NCBI GenBank assembly: GCA_965208945.1
Contig: OZ242366.1
Coordinates: 5,394,001 to 5,458,000, forward strand
Source of the DNA: JAPPLB01 sp965208945
GTDB lineage: Bacteria > Acidobacteriota > Terriglobia > Bryobacterales > UBA6623
Length of the DNA stretch: 64,000 nt
Direction: 5' to 3'
The position numbers and the translations under genes were made by a program. A model generated the notes under the pieces. That model saw nothing but the letters and a program-made list of their open reading frames with translations, did not search any database and was not told the DNA's origin. Positions 45,891-54,844 of the stretch are shown one piece after another. How positions within the stretch are numbered: position 1 is the first letter of the stretch; each line of letters opens with the position of its first letter.

Positions 45891-47105
45891 TCAGGCCGGC
45901 CGTTCCGGGAAAAGGCCCGGCAGCCAACGAGCGGCAAGGGTCGCCGGAAAGGCCAGGCGCAACGGGGCGCGGTGGCTGTCGGACATCAAGACCCCCTTGT
46001 GGATAAGCGCCGAGACAATGCGGCGAGCATGGCGCTCCCCCGCTCCTACGATGCCGGCGGCTTCGCCGCGGGGCAGTTCGCCGCGGTAGAGAATCGCCTC
46101 CAGGATGGCGCCTGCCTTGCCAGGAAGGTTGCCCAGGCGTGTTTCTTCCTCGGTCCAGAGCCGGATGCGGGCGCGGAGGCGTTCAGGCTGGACCAGGCTT
46201 TGCATGAAGTCCACTTGATCGATACAGATGCCCAGAAAAAATCTCGTGAATTCCGCCAGGGCTTCTTCGCTCAGGTGTCCACGGCCGTCAAGATCGTTGC
46301 GTCGCGGGCGGTCGCAGTTGGAAAGGTGCTGCTTGTAGGCCCGAATGTTACGCGCGAGGCCGCGTGCAACGGACCAGACGCCGCCTGTATCGAGATTCTG
46401 CAGCAAGACCGCATGCGACATCAGACGGGCAACGCGACCATTGCCGTCGAGATAAGGGTGAACCCACAGCAGGCGGTGGTGTGCGGCGGCCGCGGAGAGG
46501 ACGGCGTCCGCTTTGCCCAACTTCCCGTATACCTGCTCAAAGTGCTTGAGGTAGCGCCGCACTGCGCCGGGGCTGACGGCGAAGTGACGGCCTACTCGCA
46601 CATCATGGTCACGGAGTTCTCCGGGAACAATACGGATGCGCTCCTTCGTCCGCGGGTTTTCGGCAAAGAGCAGGTCCACGGGCAGCCCTTCACCAAAACG
46701 GCGATGGATTTCGCAGATGCCCGCGGTGGTGACGGCGCGTTCAGTGAGGCCGCCTTCGTCAATCCATTGCTGGACGGCTATGTGCGCTCGGGCCTCCAGT
46801 TGAAGGTTACGCTTGTGGGCATCCTGGCTGTAGTCCTCCTTGAGAGCGAGTTCGATATCGATCGGATGGGTGTCGTGGCCCTCGATCAGGTTGGAGTAGT
46901 AGCAGTTCATCGACCGCACAAGGGTTGCCAGAGAAACGAGCAGGCTGGGCGGGAGGCTGCCCTTGAAGCAGGCCGCCTTCCGGACTAGGTCGAAGGCGAG
47001 GTCGGCGAGGCTGGCGCGGTGGCGTGAGTCTTCGGCAATCAGCAGAGGCTCCATCAGCGAGACTGGTTCGGCTCGGTCCTCGACCGTTTGTATGTCCGGT
47101 TTCAT
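45891..47105 (-). CDS. Fic family protein with N-terminal inhibitory helix
   Basis: 404 residues. Fic enzymes transfer AMP or other groups to target proteins. The catalytic loop is HPYLDGNGRVARL at about residues 216-228, matching HPFxxGNGRxxR with the catalytic His. SNLIEG at 71-76 fits the (S/T)xxxE(G/N) inhibitory helix, so it is probably a class II, self-inhibited Fic. Before the loop, the flap region is LLFAENPRTKERIRIVPG. The C-terminus has a winged-helix-like part (GEAAGIVGAGERHARRIVSALIHKGVL), common in Fic-DOC proteins and possibly DNA-binding. No toxin-antitoxin partner is adjacent. Confidence 0.92.
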   Translation of the reverse strand: MKPDIQTVEDRAEPVSLMEPLLIAEDSRHRASLADLAFDLVRKAACFKGSLPPSLLVSLATLVRSMNCYYSNLIEGHDTHPIDIELALKEDYSQDAHKRNLQLEARAHIAVQQWIDEGGLTERAVTTAGICEIHRRFGEGLPVDLLFAENPRTKERIRIVPGELRDHDVRVGRHFAVSPGAVRRYLKHFEQVYGKLGKADAVLSAAAAHHRLLWVHPYLDGNGRVARLMSHAVLLQNLDTGGVWSVARGLARNIRAYKQHLSNCDRPRRNDLDGRGHLSEEALAEFTRFFLGICIDQVDFMQSLVQPERLRARIRLWTEEETRLGNLPGKAGAILEAILYRGELPRGEAAGIVGAGERHARRIVSALIHKGVLMSDSHRAPLRLAFPATLAARWLPGLFPERPA

Positions 47106-47241
47106 GACCCTCTTCAGTCCGTTCTATGACTAATAGTATCAGCTATTTGCGATGAGATTGTAGGGTGGGGTCGGTTCTTTCATGTCCGGTTTGAAGTCCC
47201 CTTGAGAGACACCGTAGATCGACGGGCGCGGCGGCCGTCAA

Positions 47242-47419
47242 GCCTGCATTTCTCACCCCGCGGCGAGGCGAAGTGCGTGAGAGGGCCGTCAGCACGAGGC
47301 GCGAGGTGCTAACCGCTTGCAGCGAACAACACGGCCTTTAAGGTTTTTCACGAGACACGAGACACGAAACACGGCCTTTTTTCGCGTGCTGCGGCCGTCG
47401 GGTGGTGAGAAATGCAGGT
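47242..47419 (+). repeat. TA-flanked hairpin element, long-subtype interior, 178 bp
   Basis: GCCTGCATTTCTCACCCC to GGTGAGAAATGCAGGT, with heptamers ACGAGAC ACGAGAC ACGAAAC in the middle. Neither flank is TA (AA and CA). It is the uninterrupted relative of the copy split at 45463. The rest of the gap 47106-47425 is empty. Confidence 0.9.
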
Positions 47420-47425
47420 CAGCGT

Positions 47426-49378
47426 CTACTGGAGATAGCCAAGGCTCCTGAGGGCGTTGCGGTCGGCTTCCGTCATTTGAGACTCGCCTTCGGTCAGGGC
47501 GGTGGCCTCGTACCATCTCGCCAGCCGGGCGGTTTCTTTCTCGTAGACTGGGCTGTCGTCACCGAGGATGCTCGGCTCGAGCTCCAGCGGGTCGGTATTG
47601 AGATCGACTACGCGGAGCTCGTCCTCGTTCTCCATCCAGGTGACCTTGCGGTCTTGGAAGATGCGTCCCATCCGTAACGGGAAATCCAGTTCGCCGCGCC
47701 AGAGCCACAGCCAGGAAATCCACTTGGGAGCGATCCACTTCTGCCCCGAGTAGACCGCGAAATGGACCGGCTGCTCGAGCAGCTTGCGCTCTTCGAGTAG
47801 GTGGCCGGCCAGGCTGCGGCCGGCGAACGTCGCGGGAATCTTCTGGTCAGGCTGGCTGCGGCGGACCGTCAGGTCGATGATGGTTGGAGCCAGGTCCAGC
47901 AGCGTAACGCGTTGCCGCACGACTCTCCCTTCGGGCAGTGTGCCGGGCCATCGAAGGATCAGCGGTACGTGGAGGATGTTCTCGAACGATTGGCTGCCGT
48001 GCCCGCGAAATCCGTATTCGCCCAGGCATTCGCCGTGGTCCGACGTGAGAACGACCAGCGTGGAGTCGGTCAGTTGCCGCTTGTCGAGAGCGTCAAAAAG
48101 CTTCTGGAGGTAGTGGTCGGTGTACAGGACTTCTGAATCGTAGGTTCGGATGAGTTCGACCCGCTCCCGGCCGCCGTGGGGCGCCCAGCGGTCGGGGTTG
48201 CCGCTCGGCTCGCTCGCCTCGAATCCCTCGCGAAGTTCATAGGGCGAGTGCGGATCGAAATAGTGCACCCAGAGAAAGAACGGATCTTTGGTGTCATGCG
48301 CCTCCAGCCAGGAGATGGCTTTCGGTGTGACATCCTCGGCCCAGCGGCTGGAGTTGATGTATTGATAGGTGCGGTTCAATTCCTCGTCGTAGGTGTCGAA
48401 CCATCGGTCCAGTTGTGTCAGGTGGGCGGTGAGGGGCCAGGCGCTGACGAAAGCGCCGGTCTTGTAGCCGAAGCGGCGCAGGATCTGCGGCAGAAAGAGG
48501 AACTTGGTGTTCTCGGCGACGGCGAAACCGTTGAGCTTCGCTCCGTGCTCCTGAGGGTAGCGGCTCGTGAACATCGAGTAATGGGAGGGGCCGGTGCGCG
48601 ACGTGACCGTGTAGGCGTGCTCATAGCGCACGCCCTGCTTGGCGAGCCGGTCGATGTTCGGGCTGGTTTTGAGGTGGTAGCCGTAGCAGGAGAGATGGTC
48701 GGCGCGGAGGGTATCGATGGTGATGAACAGGACGTTCGGAAGACGCGGTGGCGCGGCGTCCGAGGCGGCCTGCAGCGGCAGCAGCAGGAAAGCCGGAACG
48801 CACAGCGCGCGGGTCAGCATCCGGAAAGGGGCGGCCAGGATGCCGAGAACCGTGCCGGGCAATCGGGTGAGGTCGCTCATCAAAGAGCCGCTGCCCGGCC
48901 CCACGATCAATACGTCTTGGCGCATGATGAAGAACTGGAAGCAGTACGACACCACGGTGAAGGCGATGGAGGCCGTTATGCTGGCGTTGAGCGCAGCGGT
49001 GCCGCGCAGCCAGTGAACGAGATATTCCAGGCTGTGGCTCACGAGCGGGATGAGAACCGCAACGGCCACGGCGCCCTGCCAGGCCGGCTTGACCTGCCGA
49101 AGCGATTGCGTGGCCGAGGCAAGCGCGCCGGCGGTCAGAACTCGATAGCTCCACTCGGTCAACATCGCTGCGGAAGCGGCCGCCAGTCCGACCTTGAGGT
49201 TGACGAAGAAATAGATTCCGCCGCGCAGCAAGGCGCTGAGCAGAGCTGACTTCCAGTTCCAGCGCCGGACGAGCAGTTCATACGGATGAGAGACCAGGTG
49301 CCAAAGCGCCTCGCCGAGAGATGTCGGCGTGGCCGGGATCTCGTTTCGCAGACTGCCCTCGGGAACGGGATTCGGCAT
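47426..49378 (-). CDS. Membrane-anchored sulfatase-fold protein without the formylglycine motif
   Basis: 650 residues. The first about 200 carry several membrane helices (SALLRGGIYFFVNLKVGLAAA, GAVAVAVLIPLVSH, ITASIAFTVVSYCFQFFI and others). The catalytic fold follows: NVLFITIDTLRADHLSCYGY with the metal Asp, then VTSRTGPSHYSMFTS where sulfatases have CxPxR, and VVLTSDHGECLGEYGFRGHG. Without the Cys, formylglycine cannot form; the T/S at TGPSH suggests a phosphodiesterase or phosphotransferase mechanism as in related enzymes. It may act on envelope lipids or polysaccharide. The stop lies a few bases from a repeat element. Confidence 0.85.
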   Translation of the reverse strand: MPNPVPEGSLRNEIPATPTSLGEALWHLVSHPYELLVRRWNWKSALLSALLRGGIYFFVNLKVGLAAASAAMLTEWSYRVLTAGALASATQSLRQVKPAWQGAVAVAVLIPLVSHSLEYLVHWLRGTAALNASITASIAFTVVSYCFQFFIMRQDVLIVGPGSGSLMSDLTRLPGTVLGILAAPFRMLTRALCVPAFLLLPLQAASDAAPPRLPNVLFITIDTLRADHLSCYGYHLKTSPNIDRLAKQGVRYEHAYTVTSRTGPSHYSMFTSRYPQEHGAKLNGFAVAENTKFLFLPQILRRFGYKTGAFVSAWPLTAHLTQLDRWFDTYDEELNRTYQYINSSRWAEDVTPKAISWLEAHDTKDPFFLWVHYFDPHSPYELREGFEASEPSGNPDRWAPHGGRERVELIRTYDSEVLYTDHYLQKLFDALDKRQLTDSTLVVLTSDHGECLGEYGFRGHGSQSFENILHVPLILRWPGTLPEGRVVRQRVTLLDLAPTIIDLTVRRSQPDQKIPATFAGRSLAGHLLEERKLLEQPVHFAVYSGQKWIAPKWISWLWLWRGELDFPLRMGRIFQDRKVTWMENEDELRVVDLNTDPLELEPSILGDDSPVYEKETARLARWYEATALTEGESQMTEADRNALRSLGYLQ

Positions 49379-49536
49379 GGTGACGGGAAGAGCCGTGCGG
49401 CCACGGCGCGCTTGCAGCGGCGCGCGCCGCTGATCGTTTGCCGCGATGTTACCGGCCCGTGAGTGAATTCCGGTTGTCGAAATGAAATAGACTCGGTAAC
49501 GAAACCGCAGACGTACCCAAAAACCAAGCCTATCAC

Positions 49537-49863
49537 ATGGGACAACTCGCTTCCGTGGCTTTGCGCACAGCGATCTTGTTGGCGGCGCCCCTCGTCGGGT
49601 TCGGCTTCGAGTTGCCGGTCACGCGCTCGGCCGTCGAGGCGGTCATGCGCGAAGACGTGTCGCGGATTCTTGCGCGGGCGGGCCTTCCGCCGGGATCTCT
49701 GGAATTCCAGGTTGAGAGGCGACCGGCAGGCCCCCATCAGGTGGCGGTGGAATGCGCCGGGAAAGGCCCCGTATCGCTCACCGTTCGCGCCGCCGATCAG
49801 GAGTGGGGTCCGGCGGTTTACCTAGCCCTTATTTCTCACCACGCGGCGAGGCGAAGTGCGTGA
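49537..49863 (+). pseudogene. Exported protein gene running into a repeat element
   Basis: ATG 49537 starts a signal-like segment (LASVALRTAILLAAPLVGFG), then about 70 residues (VTRSAVEAVMREDVSRILARAGLPPGSLEF, VECAGKGPVSLTVRA). At 49825 the frame enters the left end of a repeat element and ends 14 codons inside it (ISHHAARRSA). The TA target is here in another frame than the stop, so no TAG is made. The original C-terminus seems lost. Family not recognised; a weak likeness to FlgA-like pilus/flagellar chaperones is too slight to name. Confidence 0.45.
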
Positions 49864-50096
49864 GAGGGCCGTCAGGACGAGGCGCTAGCCGCTTGGCGCG
49901 CGCAGGCGTACTTGACAAATCGCCTCCTTCACTCCTCGGGTCAAGAAACACGGCCTTTCCGGTTCACTGGCGCTCAGGCATTTCTTCTGGAGCGAACCAG
50001 ACCACCTCCCATGGTTTTCACGAATCACGAGACACGAAACACGAATCACGGCCTTTTTTCGTGTGCTTCGACCGTCGGGTGGTGAGAAATGCAGGC
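49825..50096 (+). repeat. TA-flanked hairpin element, long subtype, 272 bp
   Basis: TA on both sides (49823-49824, 50097-50098); left end slightly changed (GCCCTTATTTCTCACCAC), right end GGTGAGAAATGCAGGC. The interior contains GCGTACTTGACAAATCGCC, GGCCTTTCCGGTTCAC, CTGGAGCGAACCA, then four ACGARWC heptamers and ACGGCCTTTTTTCG. Nearly identical to the copy at 50213, pointing to recent copying. Confidence 0.93.
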
Positions 50097-50168
50097 TAGA
50101 TGCCGCTCCGTCTCCACTGGACGCGGCGCTCGGGCGGGCGGACGGCGCGCCTGCGAACGGATCACGGT

Positions 50169-50197
50169 TTGACAGCCTTCGGCTGAGCCGATACAGT
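50169..50197 (+). promoter_or_regulatory. Sigma-70-type promoter, first copy of a duplicated cassette
   Basis: TTGACA (50169-50174), 17 bases, TACAGT (50192-50197). The surrounding sequence from about 50114, including GCGCTCGGGCGGG and CTGCGAACGGATCACGG, recurs at 54760. Transcription would start near ATGG at 50206 and run through the element at 50213 into the gene at 50477. The promoter call rests on consensus match and spacing. Confidence 0.6.
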
Positions 50198-50212
50198 CCG
50201 ATACGATGGCTA

Positions 50213-50484
50213 GCCTGCATTTCTCACCACGTGGCGAGGCGAAGTGCGTGAGAGGACCGTCAGGACGAGGCGCAAGCCGCTTGGCGCGCGCAGGCGTACT
50301 TGACAAATCGCCTCCTTCACTCCTCGGGTCAAGAAACACGGCCTTTCCGGTTCACTGGCGCTCAGGCATTTCTTCTGGAGCGAACCAAGCCACCTCCCAT
50401 GGTTTTCACGAATCACGAGACACGAAACACGAATCACGGCCTTTTTTCGTGTGCTTCGACCGTCGGGTGGTGAGAAATGCAGGC
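50213..50484 (+). repeat. TA-flanked hairpin element, long subtype, 272 bp
   Basis: GCCTGCATTTCTCACCAC to GTGAGAAATGCAGGC; TA at 50211-50212, TG on the right. Same interior as the copy at 49825. The right end supplies GGTGAG and the ATG at 50477 from which the next coding frame opens. Confidence 0.93.
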
Positions 50485-51124
50485 TGGTTTCCTCGGCAAC
50501 CCGTTGGAGGGGATCGAATTGCTGGGCGAAGACCCGGCGGTATGGCGGCGCATCATCGATTTTCAGACGAAGCACATCAAGCAAGGGCAATTGATTCGGT
50601 CGATTTCGAGCACGACCCTGCTGGATGAAGTGCCTTCGTTCTGGCACGAGAAAGTGCACGCCAGGAGCTTGCTGCGCGGCATGGCGGACAGCCCCGCGGC
50701 ATTGTCCGAGGAACTGGGGCGGTTCGAGCATGTGTTCGAAGAGATGCCTCCCCTCGACGGCGTGCGCAACGAAGAGTTGCGCTTGCTGCTCGGCGTGACC
50801 TGGAACCGCATCCGCCACGCCTACTATCTGCGCAAGGGCCTGGAGTCTTGCGCATCGTGCGAGCAGCGCGCCGGTTGGGTGAGCCGAGCCGCGGCGGTCC
50901 GCAAAAAATCACTCGCAACCATGCGGACGCTGGTCGAGGGATACAACCGCTATCCCGCCGCGCAAGTGTTCGAAGAGCACTCGAATTCGACGAGCTACGG
51001 CTTCGGCTACGGCTGGACGGCCCGAACGCTTCACTTCTGGGAACGCGAGGAACGGATGGTGGCCGAGAGCCGCTGGTTTCCGATGTTCATGAATGTGTTC
51101 GATGTGTGGTCCACGTTGTTCTAG
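50477..51124 (+). CDS. Protein of unknown function starting inside a repeat element
   Basis: 215 residues; the first three (MQA) come from the element's right end, then FLGNPLEGIELLGEDPAVWRR. No membrane segment or recognised motif; the C-terminal half is rich in Trp, Tyr and Phe (TSYGFGYGWTARTLHFWEREERMV, WFPMFMNVFDVWSTLF). The body starts abruptly, so it may be the 3' part of a longer gene whose 5' end was displaced by the insertion, now possibly driven by the promoter at 50169. No in-frame start is closer to the body. Confidence 0.55.
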   Translation: MQAGFLGNPLEGIELLGEDPAVWRRIIDFQTKHIKQGQLIRSISSTTLLDEVPSFWHEKVHARSLLRGMADSPAALSEELGRFEHVFEEMPPLDGVRNEELRLLLGVTWNRIRHAYYLRKGLESCASCEQRAGWVSRAAAVRKKSLATMRTLVEGYNRYPAAQVFEEHSNSTSYGFGYGWTARTLHFWEREERMVAESRWFPMFMNVFDVWSTLF

Positions 51125-52015
51125 CCTGCGAGATCCCAGCCCCACCAGACGGGAAATTCATTCGCTGCTGTTTGGGCATCCTGGGCATCCCCATGTCAGA
51201 TATCATCAAAACGCTTTGACCCGGGAAACCGACGGCGCATCGTCCTGCTCCTCGTTTTGCGAGCACTTCGATGGGGAATCATAGCGAGATACAAGTGATT
51301 CTTCGTGATGGGATAAGCGGTAGACCAACAGAGAAGATCGAGGTTCGTGCTGATCCCAGTGAATCCCGGGGCTTATTGATTCGGGTTTGATCGTTCTTGA
51401 TGGAGGACACCATTACGGAAGAGGGAATCAGCGTTTTCAGAAGCTTAGGGTCGTTTGCTGTGGGCGCGGCAGCGAATTCGATCTCGATCAGTCGATCGAG
51501 CAGAACAATGCGCGAACCGGTGCCGATCTCGCTGGTTTTCGCCTTCTGCGCAATGAGATCATCGATCGGGGTGCTAAGCTCCGGCTCAAGTACGATGCCC
51601 GCGCGTAGGGCGGCAAGGTCCATCGGTGGCGGATTGTCACGAGTGCGCGCGCAGCCATCGAAGGGCGAGCGCGTAGGCGCGGCTGTCGTCATGAACAGCC
51701 TGACGAGGCAGATGGGCCGGTACGTGACGGCCTACCGGCAGGTGAACGCGCTGGCTTGCGAAACTGGGAAGTGATGGCAGAAAGAAAAACAGTCGGTTGC
51801 GAACATCAACCAGAAGATACTCCAGGACAATACTGTTCCACCAAGACTCACGAATACTAATGGGAGGTCTGCCATATATGCATGATGATCGGGAATGCTC
51901 ACGGGTCAAGATGAAAGTCTGTGATTGGGAGTGCGGTGATTGGGAACCTCCCGTTCAAGAGATTCTTCCAAAACAGCTTTCACCCAAACGCTCTTGACAG
52001 TGGAAGGGGAGTGAA
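51125..52015. other. Gene-poor stretch without confident features
   Basis: No reading frame here is convincing. A minus-strand frame at 51279-51692 (137 codons, with IDDLIAQKAKTSEIGTGSR and LLDRLIEIEF) and an overlapping plus-strand frame at 51397-51774 compete, and neither resembles a family I know. A short plus-strand piece near 51692-51773 (NSLTRQMGRYVTAYRQVNA) might be a transposase remnant, but the match is too short to trust. No repeat ends are present, which sets it apart from neighbouring gaps. Confidence 0.5.
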
Positions 52016-52741
52016 ATGAGTCTTTTCTGTGTCCAGAGGGACGGGAGAACCAAGGAGATCAACAAGCCCGAGGACGTGATTCCATACTTGGCCGGCCGGA
52101 AGCGGCACTGGAAGAAGGGTTACTCGGCTTACGAGCTCGCCCATTCGTGGGTGAACGCCGGCGGTATCCCGGCGAAGGTTCGCTCGGTTCTCGACGCCTG
52201 TCCCGACTACAAGGGCGCAGAGCTTGTTCAAGGCCTGTTCGAGCACAGCGTTGATGTGCCCGGGAAAGGGCGCGCGAGCCAAACCGATCTGCTCGCCGTG
52301 GTCAAGCTCGCCAATGGCAACCATGCCGCGATTGCGGTCGAAGGGAAAGCGGATGAGGGTTTCGATAAATTCGTTTCGCAGTGGCAAAATAATAAGCAGT
52401 TCTCCAAGAGGAAGAACAGGGATGTTCGCCTGAAGGGCGTTTGCGAGTATCTCGATCTTGAGGTCGCCAAGGTACAAGGTATCCGTTACCAGCTTCTCCA
52501 CCGCACGTACTCAGCCATCTATGCGGCTCGGCAGTGTAAGGAGTATGAGGCGCCGCAGGCGGTTATGCTGGTGCACTGCTTCAGCGAAAATGACCCCAAG
52601 AAAGACACCTCGTTTAAGGACTTCCAAGCATTTGCCGAGGTGATGGGAATACCGGTGAAGGAAGTAAATAAGATGTCCAAGAAACGGAACTACGGCGATA
52701 TCCAGTTGCGGTTGGGGTGGGTGCGGGATGAGATGAGGTAG
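52016..52741 (+). CDS. Probable PD-(D/E)XK nuclease-like protein
   Basis: 241 residues, start ATG 52016 after GGGGAG. The segment QTDLLAVVKLANGNHAAIAVEGKADEGF has D91, and E109-G-K111, which fits the D-x(n)-E-x-K core of restriction-endonuclease-like folds; the preceding strand and helix order also fits. The C-terminus is basic (VNKMSKKRNYGDIQLRLG). No close family can be named. It is followed after 19 bases by the exonuclease-BRCT gene, so both may belong to one DNA-processing or defence unit. The function is an inference from the motif. Confidence 0.6.
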   Translation: MSLFCVQRDGRTKEINKPEDVIPYLAGRKRHWKKGYSAYELAHSWVNAGGIPAKVRSVLDACPDYKGAELVQGLFEHSVDVPGKGRASQTDLLAVVKLANGNHAAIAVEGKADEGFDKFVSQWQNNKQFSKRKNRDVRLKGVCEYLDLEVAKVQGIRYQLLHRTYSAIYAARQCKEYEAPQAVMLVHCFSENDPKKDTSFKDFQAFAEVMGIPVKEVNKMSKKRNYGDIQLRLGWVRDEMR

Positions 52742-52760
52742 GGGGAGGGGAAAGCTAGGC

Positions 52761-53639
52761 ATGTTGACGTTCAACGTGATCGACGTCGAAACTGCCAACG
52801 CCGATCGCGCCAGTATCTGCCAGATCGGCATAGTTCACGTTCGGAACGGTGAAATCTCGGATCGGTGGCAAACGTTAGTAAACCCCGAGGATTGGTTCGA
52901 TCCGTGGAATGTCGAGATTCACGGAATCGATGAAGAAGACGTAAGACACTGCCCGACCCTCCCAGATGTACGTGCTGAGTTAGGCTCTCGGCTGCACGGC
53001 TCGATTCTAGTGAGCCACACAGCATTCGATCGTGTTGCATGTGAACGCGCCATGGCGCGATACGAGCTCGAGCAGCTAGAGGTTACGTGGCTCGACAGCG
53101 CCAGAATCGCTCGTCGTGCATGGCCAGAACGCTACGGACGTGCTGGCTATGGTCTCAAGAATATCGCGATGGATCTTGGCATTTCATTTAAGCACCACGA
53201 AGCGCAGGAAGACGCCAGAGCGGCCGCGGAGATCGTGCTTCGCGCGTGTAAAGCCACCGACACTGGCATAGCAAGTTGGCTGCGACTGCTTAATCGCCCG
53301 ATCTTTCCGTCGTCCGCAGCCCCAGTCAGGCGTGAGGGGAACGTGGAGGGAACGCTCTACGGCGAGACAATCGTATTCACAGGCGCGCTTGAAGTTCCAC
53401 GGCGCGAGGCGGCGGATGTGGCTGCCGAGGCTGGGTGCGACGTAGCCAGTAGTGTTACCAAAAGGACAACTATGCTCGTGGTCGGCACCCAAGACAAGAG
53501 TAGGCTGAATGGCTACGAAAAGAGCAGCAAGCACAGGAAGGCTGAACTACTTGTCGAGCAAGGCACGAGTATTCAGATACTCTCAGAGAGCGACTTCCAT
53601 GAACTCATACAGTATCGGGACGCAAGTACGCTCGTATGA
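52761..53639 (+). CDS. DEDDh 3'-5' exonuclease with C-terminal BRCT domain
   Basis: 292 residues. The DnaQ-like domain has D8 and E10 (VIDVETAN), D90 (SHTAFDRVA), and H146/D151 (HHEAQEDARAAAE), a full DEDDh set. Residues about 197-285 form a BRCT domain: GETIVFTGALEVPRREAADVAAEAGCDVASSVTKRTTMLVVG, as in NAD-dependent ligase. Such fusions occur in bacteria as nucleases possibly recruited to nicked or branched DNA. It probably forms an operon with the upstream PD-(D/E)XK-like gene. The start at 52761 follows GGGGAGGGG. Confidence 0.88.
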   Translation: MLTFNVIDVETANADRASICQIGIVHVRNGEISDRWQTLVNPEDWFDPWNVEIHGIDEEDVRHCPTLPDVRAELGSRLHGSILVSHTAFDRVACERAMARYELEQLEVTWLDSARIARRAWPERYGRAGYGLKNIAMDLGISFKHHEAQEDARAAAEIVLRACKATDTGIASWLRLLNRPIFPSSAAPVRREGNVEGTLYGETIVFTGALEVPRREAADVAAEAGCDVASSVTKRTTMLVVGTQDKSRLNGYEKSSKHRKAELLVEQGTSIQILSESDFHELIQYRDASTLV

Positions 53640-53757
53640 AAATCTGTCCGATCAGCTGCCACTTCGACAGGCGCTTCCCGAACATGCCGAGCATGAACGA
53701 CCCATACACGGGCAAGCCCTTGGATCAGTTGACTTTGGAATTGGGGGCGACGGACCA

Positions 53758-54327
53758 ATGAAACGTGCTGTGGGAGTATTCGTGATTTCGCTAGTGCTTC
53801 TGTGCTCCTGCGTGGCACCGCCGAAAGATAATGTTCGTGACATCGACGAATTAATTGAATCTTTGGACAGGAAACAAGAAGCTAAGCGATGGAAAGTGAT
53901 TAATGAGCCCGGCATCCTCGGTCTGGCTGCGGCAAGCGTGTCAGTTACATCCAACCCGTCCCTGGCGTTCCCCTACAGCGATGTGACCGCAAGACTCGTC
54001 GTTAAAGGGTGCGATTCCGTGTCTATTGAATTCTCTCAGCGTGCGAATCTCCTTGATGGCACTCTTCTGAGAGATGTGAGCAGGTGTCCCGTGTGCTTGG
54101 TTCCTGCTTTTGATGGAGGTATTAACTCGGATAGTTGGGATGCGACCATGATTTGGGGCGGCAGGAGTCTCTCGTTTGTAGAGGGTGCCCATGCGGTTAA
54201 AGTCTTGTCCTCTGCGTCGAATGAGTGGGAGATCTTCACTGCTGGCGTGACCTGGTACGGGGAGGGGATGGTTACGTTCATGTGGCCCATGACAGGAGCG
54301 GGCATGGCGATCGGTGAGGCCTGCTAG
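53758..54327 (+). CDS. Lipoprotein of unknown function
   Basis: 189 residues from the ATG at 53758. The lipoprotein signal GVFVISLVLLCSC has a Cys in lipobox context followed by VAPP. The mature part is a beta-rich sequence (VSVTSNPSLAFPYSDVTARLVVKGCDSVSIEFSQ, WDATMIWGGRSLSFVEGAHAVKVLSS) with a CPVC pair in RDVSRCPVCLVPAF. No family recognised. Codon choice is less GC-rich at third positions than in most neighbours, hinting at acquisition. It follows the BRCT exonuclease gene by about 120 bases. Confidence 0.6.
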   Translation: MKRAVGVFVISLVLLCSCVAPPKDNVRDIDELIESLDRKQEAKRWKVINEPGILGLAAASVSVTSNPSLAFPYSDVTARLVVKGCDSVSIEFSQRANLLDGTLLRDVSRCPVCLVPAFDGGINSDSWDATMIWGGRSLSFVEGAHAVKVLSSASNEWEIFTAGVTWYGEGMVTFMWPMTGAGMAIGEAC

Positions 54328-54566
54328 GGAGCGGGTTGCGGCCCGATCGAGGCTCGTGATAGCCTCCCGGTGTCTTTGCCTCTGCCGCGCGGTGGGGCTT
54401 TTCAGGGAGATACACCAGGGAAACGGATCACGACCAGGCATGCCTGACGGCCAGTGAGTTCAGTAAATTGTGCGAGGCCGTCCGCAAAGAAACCGAAGGG
54501 AGGTAAGACATCGAGTTCACGCAAGATCCTGACGAGCCGCATTTCGGTTCCTGTCGCAAGCTCACC

Positions 54567-54616
54567 CCTGGCGGTCTTATCGCGTGCTTCCCCGTCAGAT
54601 GGTTAGAAATGCAGGT
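54567..54616 (+). repeat. Right-end fragment of the TA-flanked hairpin element
   Basis: CCTGGCGGTCTTATCGCGTG to GGTTAGAAATGCAGGT followed by TA (54617-54618). No left end. The sequences either side in the gap 54328-54760 hold no gene or other recognised element. Confidence 0.75.
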
Positions 54617-54815
54617 TAGTCCCCTGTCCCATGAACCTTCTGGCCTCATCTCCGCTCCGTCGCGGCAACTGGCGAAGATAGTCCCCGATAAACCGGCATG
54701 GAACCGAAAATCTTGTTCTGGAGCTGCGTCTTCTCCTATCTCTTCATCCCGGGTCGCAGCCACTTGGACCCAGCGCTCGGGCGGGAAGACGGCGCGTCTG
54801 CGAACGGATCACGGT

Positions 54816-54844
54816 TTGACAGCCCTCGGCTGAGCCGATACAGT
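54816..54844 (+). promoter_or_regulatory. Sigma-70-type promoter, second copy of a duplicated cassette
   Basis: TTGACA (54816-54821), 17 bases, TACAGT (54839-54844), in a stretch (54760-54859) that repeats 50114-50212 with few changes, down to the ATGGCTA just before the element. It points through the element at 54860 towards the ABC permease gene and is the only consensus-like promoter seen ahead of that operon. Confidence 0.6.

Noticed and set aside
50206..50628. Plus-strand frame starting ATGGCTAGC directly behind the promoter at 50169
   Set aside because: It reads through the repeat element (ASLHFSPRGEAKCVRG) and then out of frame with the next gene; the same translation appears at every copy, so it is repeat sequence rather than a protein gene, although leaderless translation cannot be excluded.
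51279..51692. 137-codon minus-strand frame as a gene
   Set aside because: No ribosome binding site, no recognised family, and a competing frame on the other strand.
51692..51776. RAYT or other transposase remnant
   Set aside because: The resemblance is limited to about 15 residues and lacks catalytic motifs, so it cannot be claimed as the mobiliser of the repeats.
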